Shown: piece after piece, positions 1-7,266 of the stretch
How positions within the stretch are numbered: position 1 is the first letter of the stretch
How the letters are laid out: each line of letters starts with the position of its first letter
Origin: Salinivirgaceae bacterium
GTDB lineage: Bacteria; Bacteroidota; Bacteroidia; Bacteroidales; SZUA-534
Direction: 5' to 3'
Assembly (NCBI GenBank): GCA_027858735.1
Contig: JAQICC010000330.1
Location: 1-44,052 of the forward strand
Length of the DNA stretch: 44,052 nucleotides
Translations under genes and position numbers: made by a program
Notes under the pieces: generated by a model
What the model saw: only the letters and a program-made list of their open reading frames with translations
The model's database searches: none
Told to the model about the DNA's origin: nothing

Positions 1-1
1 G

Positions 2-871
2 TTTGTATCGGCACAAGCTCAGAATTCTGCTAAAATTGAAAAAAAGCTTGAAAAAAAATTTCAAAAAGGGAAAATCGAGAAAGTTGAAAAGAAAGCGAAT
101 AAATTAAAAAAGAAGTATCCACAGCTACCGATTTCCTATTATTTTTTATCAAAAGTTGAAATAATTAAGTATGGTCGGTTTGCTGAAGTACCGAATAAAA
201 AACAGTGGAATTATTTAAGTAAGGCATCTGTATATACTAAGAAGTTGGGTAGCGAGTATGCTTTCTGGAAGGATTCAATTATGCTTACATACAATCAGTA
301 CATTAATAGTTGGGATGACGATAAATATGAGTCGAATCATCTTAAAAAAGTGGTTAAAACCTATTCTAAGCATACTGGTGACACATTGTTATATTACTAT
401 AAATATTATGGTGGAAAACAGGTAAATATTTCCAAAATTTCACACAAAATTCCTGTAACCGATTCACTTAGAACTGCATTAATTAAATTTGCTTCCGATT
501 TGGTTGGTATTCCTTATAAATATGCGGGTGAAACACCTGAAATAGGATTCGACTGTTCTGGATTTGTGAAATATGTGTATAAAAGTATTGATATTGAACT
601 ACCACATAATGCACATATGCAAAGTCAACTAGAAGGTGAAATAATTAGTTTGGAAGATGCGCAACCTGGCGATCTAATATTTTTTGGCAGCAAAAATGGT
701 AGAAAATGGAGTACACAGCATGCCGGTATTGTATATGAGTATAAAGAGGATGAACCCAAAGTAATTCATTGTGTTTCTCGTGGAGTTAGCATTGATGGTA
801 ATAATACAAGTTGGGACAGTTATTGGAAGGAGAAAATACTTTTTGTTAAACGATTGCCAGAATTGAAATAA
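2..871 (+). CDS. NlpC/P60 family cysteine peptidase, 5' end cut by window
   Basis: The reading frame is open from base 2, so the gene starts outside the window. The visible N-terminus (FVSAQAQ) looks like the end of a signal peptide, followed by a Lys/Glu-rich stretch and about 100 residues without a recognised domain. The C-terminal half is an NlpC/P60 domain: catalytic Cys in FDCSGF (bases ~549-566), His in HAGI (~718-729), and a further His in VIHC as the likely third residue. This family hydrolyses peptidoglycan stem peptides (gamma-D-Glu-diaminopimelate bonds) in the periplasm or at the surface. An internal TTG at 245 could be called as a start, but the open upstream frame and the signal-like residues argue against it. 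The family is sure; the exact substrate is not. Confidence 0.88.
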   Translation, partial: FVSAQAQNSAKIEKKLEKKFQKGKIEKVEKKANKLKKKYPQLPISYYFLSKVEIIKYGRFAEVPNKKQWNYLSKASVYTKKLGSEYAFWKDSIMLTYNQYINSWDDDKYESNHLKKVVKTYSKHTGDTLLYYYKYYGGKQVNISKISHKIPVTDSLRTALIKFASDLVGIPYKYAGETPEIGFDCSGFVKYVYKSIDIELPHNAHMQSQLEGEIISLEDAQPGDLIFFGSKNGRKWSTQHAGIVYEYKEDEPKVIHCVSRGVSIDGNNTSWDSYWKEKILFVKRLPELK

Positions 872-1032
872 TTTTGGAATTTTTATTTGTTTTTGGCACT
901 TTTCAAAGCACATTTGCCACACTTGATGGGTATGAAGAAGTTGGTAACGGTTTTAAAATCAAACGAATATATTCGTAAATTGATTACAGCATTTGATACT
1001 TAAAAAGAAATTATTTGTAACGCAGAAACTTT

Positions 1033-1068
1033 GTTAACGCAGCGTTAATGCTTAAGGTTAGTTAATGC
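1033..1068 (+). promoter_or_regulatory. Three GTTAAYGC direct repeats upstream of the kinase gene
   Basis: GTTAACGC at 1033-1040 and GTTAATGC at 1044-1051 and 1061-1068 lie 22-57 bases before the kinase start. The first two are spaced 11 bp apart, one helical turn; the third is 17 bp further. OmpR/PhoB-family regulators commonly bind direct repeats with near 11-bp spacing, so an autoregulatory site is a reasonable inference. TAACTTCG at 1077-1084 is a weak match to the Bacteroidetes -7 box. Confidence 0.4.
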
Positions 1069-1089
1069 ATTATTATTAACTTCGCCTTT

Positions 1090-2367
1090 ATGCGCGTTAA
1101 ACAGATTCGGTTTACCATTATACTTGGCTTAATTTCATTGATTGGAATTGTGGTCATTCAAATTTATTGGCTGTTTACTACATGGCATATGCAGCAAGAA
1201 AAGCTCGATGAAAATATTCATTTGGCCTTAAAAGAAGTTACTACAGAAATTAATTTACTTCATAATTGCATGCCAAATGAAGTTAATCCTGTGGAACAGC
1301 TTTCAGAAACTTGCTATTTGGTAGATGCTTCCTGCGATTTTAATCAAACCAATCTTGAATTTTTAGTTCGATCAAAATTTAATAAGCGTAATGTAAACAT
1401 TGAGCATGAAATTGCCATTTACGATTGTCAAGCAAATTCTTTGAATTATACAGGAAGGTTTTCTGCATCAGGCGAAAAATTATCGACAAGTGGAGATTTG
1501 AATTTTTGTAACGACTATCTAGAAAAATTACCGGTATACTATTTTTATATAAACATATCGGGTCGTAATGTTTATTTGCTTAAAAAAATGCAATTATGGT
1601 TGTTGCTTTCCACTATGGTGATAATAATAGTAAGCTTCTTTGCTTATACAATATTTTCATTTTTCAGACAAAAACAATTGGCCGAATTACAGAAAGATTT
1701 TATTAATAATATGACTCATGAATTTAAGACTCCTATTTCATCTATTGGAATAGCAAGTGAAGTATTAAGGAATTTCAAAAGGGGCGATTCTGTAGAAAGG
1801 CTTCATAATTATGCGCAAATAATAAAGCAAGAGAATACAAGATTAAACAAACAAGTTGAAAATGTATTAAAAGCAGCCCGAATTGAAAAGGGTAAAACAG
1901 TAATGGATATTGAAAAGGTTGATTTGCAAGACATTATAAATGGTGTTTTTTCTGAAAATGGCTTTATATCCGACCATAAAAAGGTTGATATTAACTTGCA
2001 ATTAACTGCTCAACCTTATATTATTATGGCGGATAAATTGCATTTAACGAATATTCTTTTTAACCTGATTGATAATGCTATAAAGTATAATGATGATAAG
2101 GTTGAAATTAATATTGAAACACATATTAGAGGAAATAAAATTGAGCTTATAATAGCTGATAATGGATGGGGAATACCCAAAAACTATTTTAAAAAGGTTT
2201 TTAAAAAATTCGTACGTGTTCCGACAGGAAATTTACATGATGTAAAAGGTTTTGGACTGGGGCTTTTTTATGTGAAACAAGTGTGTGAATCGCATAATTG
2301 GAAAATAAGCGTTTCTAGTGAACTACAAAAAGGTTCTCAATTTACAATAGTTATACCGTTTGTTTAA
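1090..2367 (+). CDS. Sensor histidine kinase (RprX-like)
   Basis: Membrane sensor kinase of 425 residues. TM1 lies at about 8-30, a short periplasmic sensor with several Cys at 31-165, TM2 at about 168-191, then HisKA with the H-box NMTHEFKTP (phospho-acceptor His210) and a HATPase_c domain with N-box NLIDNAIKYN, G1 DNGWGIP and G2 GFGLGLFYVK. All catalytic boxes are present. It is followed with no gap by its response regulator (TAA then ATG), so the two are surely co-translated. The topology and pairing resemble the Bacteroides RprX/RprY system, but the signal sensed cannot be read from the sequence. The Cys-rich periplasmic loop may form disulfides. Confidence 0.93.
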   Translation: MRVKQIRFTIILGLISLIGIVVIQIYWLFTTWHMQQEKLDENIHLALKEVTTEINLLHNCMPNEVNPVEQLSETCYLVDASCDFNQTNLEFLVRSKFNKRNVNIEHEIAIYDCQANSLNYTGRFSASGEKLSTSGDLNFCNDYLEKLPVYYFYINISGRNVYLLKKMQLWLLLSTMVIIIVSFFAYTIFSFFRQKQLAELQKDFINNMTHEFKTPISSIGIASEVLRNFKRGDSVERLHNYAQIIKQENTRLNKQVENVLKAARIEKGKTVMDIEKVDLQDIINGVFSENGFISDHKKVDINLQLTAQPYIIMADKLHLTNILFNLIDNAIKYNDDKVEINIETHIRGNKIELIIADNGWGIPKNYFKKVFKKFVRVPTGNLHDVKGFGLGLFYVKQVCESHNWKISVSSELQKGSQFTIVIPFV

Positions 2368-3075
2368 ATGAATGATGTAAAAGAACATAATAAGAGTATA
2401 TTATATGTTGAAGATGATCCTGCTTTAGCATTTGTTACTAAAGATAATTTGGAACAATTTGGCTATAAAGTAATGCATTTTGATAATGGACAATTAGCTT
2501 TAAATAATTTTGCGCAACATGAATTTAATTTATGTGTGTTGGATATTATGCTCCCCAAAATGGATGGATATGAGTTGGCAAAACGAATTCGTGAAATTAA
2601 TACTGAAATCCCTATTCTATTTTTATCAGCTAAATCGCAAACCGAAGATAAAATTCACGGATTAAAAATTGGGGCCGATGATTATATTACCAAGCCTTTT
2701 AACATGGAGGAGCTGAGATTAAAGGTTGAAGTGTTTTTAAAGCGACAAAAAATTATTGAAGTTGAAGAAAAGCAACAACTAATTAAAGTGGGTAAATATA
2801 CTTTGGATTTGAGTAATCAATTATTGGCTCACGAAAAAGCGGAGAAAAAACTTACTTTGAGAGAAACAACGCTATTAAAAATGCTATTTATGAACAGCAA
2901 TACCATTTTGAAAAGAAACGAAATTTTAAAAAAAATATGGGGTGACGATAGTTATTTTAATGGGCGAAGTTTGGATGTGTTTATGTCACGGATAAGAAAA
3001 TATTTGGCATATGATGAAAAGCTGCAGGTTGAAAATATAAGAAGCATTGGCTTTAGACTAAACGTTCTTGAATAA
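2368..3075 (+). CDS. OmpR/PhoB-family response regulator (RprY-like)
   Basis: This 235-residue regulator has a receiver domain with the acidic pair ED near residue 15, phospho-acceptor Asp59 in VLDIMLP, the switch Ser/Thr region (LFLSAK) and the conserved Lys in ITKPF. A winged-helix Trans_reg_C domain follows (about 135-235; RETTLLKMLF through FMSRIRKYL and RSIGFRL). It is the cognate partner of the kinase directly upstream, whose stop codon abuts this ATG. It is expected to bind direct repeats as a dimer once phosphorylated; the GTTAAYGC repeats upstream of the kinase are a candidate target. Family assignment is secure; the RprY name rests on general resemblance only. Confidence 0.93.
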   Translation: MNDVKEHNKSILYVEDDPALAFVTKDNLEQFGYKVMHFDNGQLALNNFAQHEFNLCVLDIMLPKMDGYELAKRIREINTEIPILFLSAKSQTEDKIHGLKIGADDYITKPFNMEELRLKVEVFLKRQKIIEVEEKQQLIKVGKYTLDLSNQLLAHEKAEKKLTLRETTLLKMLFMNSNTILKRNEILKKIWGDDSYFNGRSLDVFMSRIRKYLAYDEKLQVENIRSIGFRLNVLE

Positions 3076-3145
3076 GGTTAAATTATCCTTTTAAATTTGT
3101 TGAATTACTTAAATTTATAGAATCAATTTTTGTTAGTTTTACCTC

Positions 3146-3649
3146 ATGAGCAAACGGGAACTTAAAAAGTATGTTAGTGAATTAACAAAAGCACAACTTC
3201 AAGAGCAGATAATTGATTTGTATGAACGGTTTAGAGACGTAAAACAATACTATGATTTTGCTTTTAACCCGAACGAAAATAAGCTTTTGGACGAATGCAA
3301 GTTTAAAATCAGCAAAGAATATTTTCCTGTAAATAGACGCAAACCAAAAATGCGCCGATCGGTGGCTCAAAAGTATATCAAGCATTTTAAAACCTTAGGT
3401 GTTGAACCGGCTATAATTGCCGATGTAATGCTTTACAATATTGAAATTGCTCAGGCGTTTTGTGCCGATAAACCTATAAAAACAGATGGTTTTTATACCA
3501 GCATGCTAAAATCATTTTCTGAGGCTGTTACCTATATTTTCGATAATGGTTTGAGCAAAACCATGCAGCTACGAATGGATAAAATTGTTGATGAAACGAT
3601 TGACCAAAATTGGTTTAATAGCAAAGGATTTGAGATGGCTATTATGTAA
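3146..3649 (+). CDS. DUF6155 family protein
   Basis: The protein is 167 residues, soluble and charged, with no signal peptide or TM segment. The N-terminus (SKRELKKYV, then LYERFRDVKQYYDFAFNP) matches my memory of the DUF6155 family, which is common in Bacteroidota and has no assigned function. It sits 70 bases after the response regulator on the same strand and converges on the SMP-30-like gene with only 5 bases between stop codons. TAGTTTTA at 3134-3141 is a one-mismatch match to the -7 promoter box, so it may have its own transcript. No catalytic motif is evident. Confidence 0.8.
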   Translation: MSKRELKKYVSELTKAQLQEQIIDLYERFRDVKQYYDFAFNPNENKLLDECKFKISKEYFPVNRRKPKMRRSVAQKYIKHFKTLGVEPAIIADVMLYNIEIAQAFCADKPIKTDGFYTSMLKSFSEAVTYIFDNGLSKTMQLRMDKIVDETIDQNWFNSKGFEMAIM

Positions 3650-3654
3650 AAAGC

Positions 3655-4788
3655 TTATGGTGTAACAATAAACCTTTCCGAAAAACACAATTCGGTTGTC
3701 TCTACGCTAATGAAATAGGCACCAGAATTACGTGCATTCCAAATAACGGTATTCGATTCATTTAAGGCTAGGATTTCTATTATAGTGCCATTTATATTCA
3801 GTATTTTAACAGAGTTTACATCAATATTTGGAGATATCTCAAATATCACTTTTTCAGTTGATGGATTAGGGTAAAATTTAATGGGGTTTGGTGCTATATT
3901 TTCTCCTGTTCCAGTTGTAATATTTCGTATTCTAAAAACAGAATTTCCTGCTGTAATATACATAGTAGGTTCATCATTTTCACTGCCCCAACAACAATTG
4001 CTTGGGCCGTTTGATCCAAATGTAACCTTATTCACAAGTTCGCCCTCTGCTGATAAAATACTTAATCCATTATTGGCTGTTGCGTAAAGAAAACCAAATT
4101 CGTCAACTTTCATTCCATCTCCCCATTGGCCAGGGTTGTCATAAAACAATGTTTTATTTGTAAATGTGGTATCATCAACCACATCCCACACATAAATATC
4201 GGCAATTTGCGAGTCAACTACATAAAGTTTGCTTTCATCGGGTGAAAAACAAATCCCGTTTGGGTATTGCATGCTTTTGTCAATCAAATGAAGTTTACCA
4301 TCGGCAGTTAGGCAATATATGCCTGCATATCCGAGGTCAGAAGTTAGTCCTTCGTCGTTCAAGCCAAATGGAGGGTCGGTAAAATAAATTGTACCCGATG
4401 ATTTAACTACCAAATCATTTGGACTGTTTAATCTTTTGTCTTCAAATTCTGAAACAACGGTTTCTATTGCCCCGTCTTTGTATATACCAATTTGTCTGTC
4501 AAAATGCTGGCAGAGTAACAAATTTCCATCATTATTTATAGCTAAGCCATTTGATTTGCCGGAAGGATTTATATATTCAGAAACTACGGAATCGGTATCT
4601 AAAAGGTAAACTTTGTTTTCCGGAATATCGCTAAATAGCAGTCCTTGATTTTCAACCCAAACAGGACCTTCAGTAAAGTTAAATCCAGAGGCAATTTTTT
4701 CAACGCTTGGGTTACTCAGAGCAGGAGATTGGGCATTTAAAACATTTAGCCCATTAACAAATAAGATTATTGCAAATAGATATTTCAT
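3655..4788 (-). CDS. Secreted SMP-30/gluconolactonase-like protein with T9SS sorting domain
   Basis: The 377-residue protein has a cleavable signal peptide (MKYLFAIILFVNGLNVLNAQ), a six-bladed SMP-30/gluconolactonase/LRE-like propeller, and a C-terminal type A sorting domain (from about residue 295: IAPNPIKFYPNPSTEKVIFE, then GAYFISVET) for secretion by the type IX system. Metal-site residues typical of SMP-30 enzymes are visible: Glu in FTEGPVW, Asn in NSPNDLV and Asp in WGDGMKVDEFG. Lactonase activity on sugar lactones is the family expectation; the substrate is unknown. It lies next to two glycoside hydrolases, consistent with carbohydrate use outside the cell. Confidence 0.87.
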   Translation of the reverse strand: MKYLFAIILFVNGLNVLNAQSPALSNPSVEKIASGFNFTEGPVWVENQGLLFSDIPENKVYLLDTDSVVSEYINPSGKSNGLAINNDGNLLLCQHFDRQIGIYKDGAIETVVSEFEDKRLNSPNDLVVKSSGTIYFTDPPFGLNDEGLTSDLGYAGIYCLTADGKLHLIDKSMQYPNGICFSPDESKLYVVDSQIADIYVWDVVDDTTFTNKTLFYDNPGQWGDGMKVDEFGFLYATANNGLSILSAEGELVNKVTFGSNGPSNCCWGSENDEPTMYITAGNSVFRIRNITTGTGENIAPNPIKFYPNPSTEKVIFEISPNIDVNSVKILNINGTIIEILALNESNTVIWNARNSGAYFISVETTELCFSERFIVTP

Positions 4789-4855
4789 TTGAAAAGGTTT
4801 TTAGGGTAAAAATTCGAAGATACTACTATTCGTTTTAATTATTAAATTATTCTGA

Positions 4856-6598
4856 TTAGTTTAAGCCAAAATAATTTACCGGCGAAACTCCTTCAAAGGA
4901 ACCGTTCCCAATTAACAATTCAACAAGTGCTTTTTGTGAATTAATGTCGGCATTGTAACAATTAATGCGACACCAGGTGCGCGACATATATATGAGATTC
5001 TTATACGGATCGCCAAAGCCAATGCTTAATACTTTTTCGAAGGGTAATTTGTTTGCGAGCCACATGGTTCCGGCCTCATCGGTATTCAGGCTTAAAGTTC
5101 CCCATGGGTTTCCGGGGCTGCTATAAAAAACAAATAGAATTTTGTCATAGTCCTCAATTACCTTTGGAATTTCGTGTCCGTTGGTGAAGAAAGACATGGA
5201 GTTGTGAAAATCTACATTAAATCCTTGTGTTTTTAACGCTGATAATAAGGGATTAAAAGTTTTAACATGATCGACTTCTGAAACAAGAACGACTAGCAAA
5301 TTTTTGTCTGTTTTAGCATTAATCGGTAATATTTTTCCCTTATCAGAAATCAGAGTTAGAGATTTTTTTGCAATTTCGTAAGCTTGTTTTCTATGTTCTG
5401 CCAGTTGCTCATTAGAAAGTGGAATAATGTGTTTATAATGAGCGTCAAATAGGCCAAGTTGTTTCTTAAGATTCCATACTCTGCTTACGGCATCATTTAA
5501 TCGTTCGATGGGAATTTCACGGCGTAAAATTCGTGCTTCCAAGGTGTCAATAAAGTCAAGTCCGGGCCAAAGCAACACATCTGCTCCGGCTTTAAAGCAT
5601 TCTATTTCGGTTTCAAGCTGGTTTTCGTAATAATTGGCAATACCAGCCATTTCAAGAGCATCCGAAACTATTACTCCTTTAAATCCCATATCGCCTTTTA
5701 AAAGGTTGGTCATAAGTTCTTTTGATAGCGTGGCAGGCAAATATTCATCATTTAGCAGTTCTTGCTGGTAGGCTGGAAAAGAGATATGTCCGGGCATAAT
5801 GCACATCACACCACTATCAATAAGCGTTTTAAAAACTTTACCGTGCTGCTGAAACCAATCGTCGTAAGTTAGTTGGTAGGTTGAGGTTTTAAAATGCTGG
5901 TTAATTACATCGGTGCCATCGCCAGGAAAATGTTTGGCTGTTGCAGCCACTCCTAACCCTTGCATAGCTTTAATTTGATGAGGCAGAAGTTTAATGGCAA
6001 GTTCGGCATCATCGGCAATGGAGCGAATATTGGTAATATGATTAAAAGGGTTCATATTTAAATCAGCCACGGGGTGTAACAACCAATTTATACCAATGCT
6101 TCGTGCTTCGCTGGCTAAAATATTTCCAAATATCCGATTAAGTTCAGGTGAATTTGCTGCACCTAACCCCATTTCAGCTGTAAGAGGTGTGTATTTTGAA
6201 ATGCTTGTACCTATTCCTGTTTCAAAATCTTCAACAAATAAAAGAGGTGTTTTTGATGAGTTAGAAAACTCAGTAACAAGCGAGCGATACAAATGCTCAA
6301 GAGAATCTTGGCTGGTCATACCAGAGAGATTCCAACTGGCCAAAAATAATGCTCCAACAGGATAATCCTTTAAAAATTGCTCGACTGTTCCATCCTTATA
6401 ATTTAGAATTTGTTGTTGAGAAAAATTCAGACAAACAACTTGGCCAATTTTCTCACGAAGGCTTAGTTTTGTCCAGGCACTATCGGTTTTAATAGTTTGC
6501 GAAACTTTTAGTTCACTCTTTGAATTGTTGCATGAAGCCAATAGTGTAATGGTTATAAGTACTATGAAGTGTCTTTTGCAAGATCTTATCCTTTTCAT
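4856..6598 (-). CDS. GH3 lipoprotein, beta-N-acetylhexosaminidase (NagZ)-like
   Basis: The start is placed at 6598, giving MKRIRSCKRHF and a lipobox LLASC; the ATG at 6667 would add 23 residues before the signal and is unlikely. The protein is a lipoprotein of about 580 residues with a GH3 N-terminal barrel (KIGQVVCLNF, ATAKHFPGDG, nucleophile Asp in VIVSDALEM) and a partial GH3 C-terminal domain (SLTLISDKGKILPI onward). KHFPGDG places it near the NagZ-like hexosaminidases, which use an Asp-His dyad; here the segment reads NQH where related sequences have D-x-H, so the dyad Asp may be Asn. Role: probably release of N-acetylhexosamines from peptidoglycan or glycans. Confidence 0.85.
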   Translation of the reverse strand: MKRIRSCKRHFIVLITITLLASCNNSKSELKVSQTIKTDSAWTKLSLREKIGQVVCLNFSQQQILNYKDGTVEQFLKDYPVGALFLASWNLSGMTSQDSLEHLYRSLVTEFSNSSKTPLLFVEDFETGIGTSISKYTPLTAEMGLGAANSPELNRIFGNILASEARSIGINWLLHPVADLNMNPFNHITNIRSIADDAELAIKLLPHQIKAMQGLGVAATAKHFPGDGTDVINQHFKTSTYQLTYDDWFQQHGKVFKTLIDSGVMCIMPGHISFPAYQQELLNDEYLPATLSKELMTNLLKGDMGFKGVIVSDALEMAGIANYYENQLETEIECFKAGADVLLWPGLDFIDTLEARILRREIPIERLNDAVSRVWNLKKQLGLFDAHYKHIIPLSNEQLAEHRKQAYEIAKKSLTLISDKGKILPINAKTDKNLLVVLVSEVDHVKTFNPLLSALKTQGFNVDFHNSMSFFTNGHEIPKVIEDYDKILFVFYSSPGNPWGTLSLNTDEAGTMWLANKLPFEKVLSIGFGDPYKNLIYMSRTWCRINCYNADINSQKALVELLIGNGSFEGVSPVNYFGLN

Positions 6599-6742
6599 AT
6601 AAATGTGTTTAAGGTTTATCAACGTTAAAAGTAAAGTAACTTTCTGAGTTCCGAATCCAGAAAGCAAAAAATATGGATTGTTCTACACTACTTAAAAATC
6701 CTTATGCTTAAAATAGGACTAGTTGAAAAAATAACTTTTTTA

Positions 6743-7107
6743 ATGAAAAGAATAATAGCAATAGTTGCCATTATTTATGTGGTTTTAATATCGTGCTCTG
6801 ATAAAACAAATGAGAATACTACGGTATTTCAAAATCAATTTGAATATCCGGTATTAAAACTAAAAAATGTTAATAATGTATTGCAAATTAACGTTCAACT
6901 TCTTGATACTACACTAGGTTTGTTTGTTAATGAATTTATTATTAGCACTTTGGGTACGTCAGAAATTAGAGCCATAGAATCGGCTGCTATATATTTAATG
7001 CCGATAATAGTAGTACAATTAATGATCATTTAGGAGTATTGTATGAATGCAGTCAGGCACAATTGGGTTTTCAGAAATTTTGCATGCGTGATTTGTTGTT
7101 AGAATAA
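6743..7107 (+). pseudogene. Frameshifted remnant of a sialidase N-terminal domain (BNR_assoc_N-like)
   Basis: Starts with a lipoprotein signal (MKRIIAIVAIIYVVLISCSD). The following segment (EYPVLKLKNVNNVLQINV, then LFVNEFIIST and SEIRAIESAAIY) resembles the domain that precedes the BNR repeats in Bacteroides sialidases (pattern PVL...NVL...LNE...EI..I.S...YY). In this frame the protein ends at 7033 with nonsense. If one T is restored in the run at 6994-6996, reading continues as FNADNSSTINDHLGVLYE and on to a stop at 7105-7107. No BNR repeats or catalytic domain follow. It is either a decayed fragment or a sequencing slip in an already truncated gene. It lies between two GH3 genes. Confidence 0.55.
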
Positions 7108-7223
7108 CGGTGCCTTTTTAATTTGCATCTTTTTAGAAGAATTTGTACGAATCTCTGCCATTTTTTATCTGTTCTATACAATCAATTCATAGGGTTCCTA
7201 GCTTATCTTAATGTCGGAATGAC

Positions 7224-7231
7224 TATATTTG
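7224..7231 (+). promoter_or_regulatory. Bacteroidetes -7 box TATATTTG
   Basis: Exact match to TAnnTTTG, 35 bases before the ATG of the large GH3 gene. No good -33 TTTG is seen at the usual distance. Confidence 0.45.
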
Positions 7232-7266
7232 ACAGACTGTTTTACTAATAATATAAAATGTAATTT

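Noticed and set aside
883-1005. Minus-strand open stretch ending FFIPIKCGKCALKSAKNK with a CxxC pair
   Set aside because: About 40 codons without any ATG, GTG or TTG start in frame. It may be a chance reading or a faint gene remnant; it cannot be supported as a gene.
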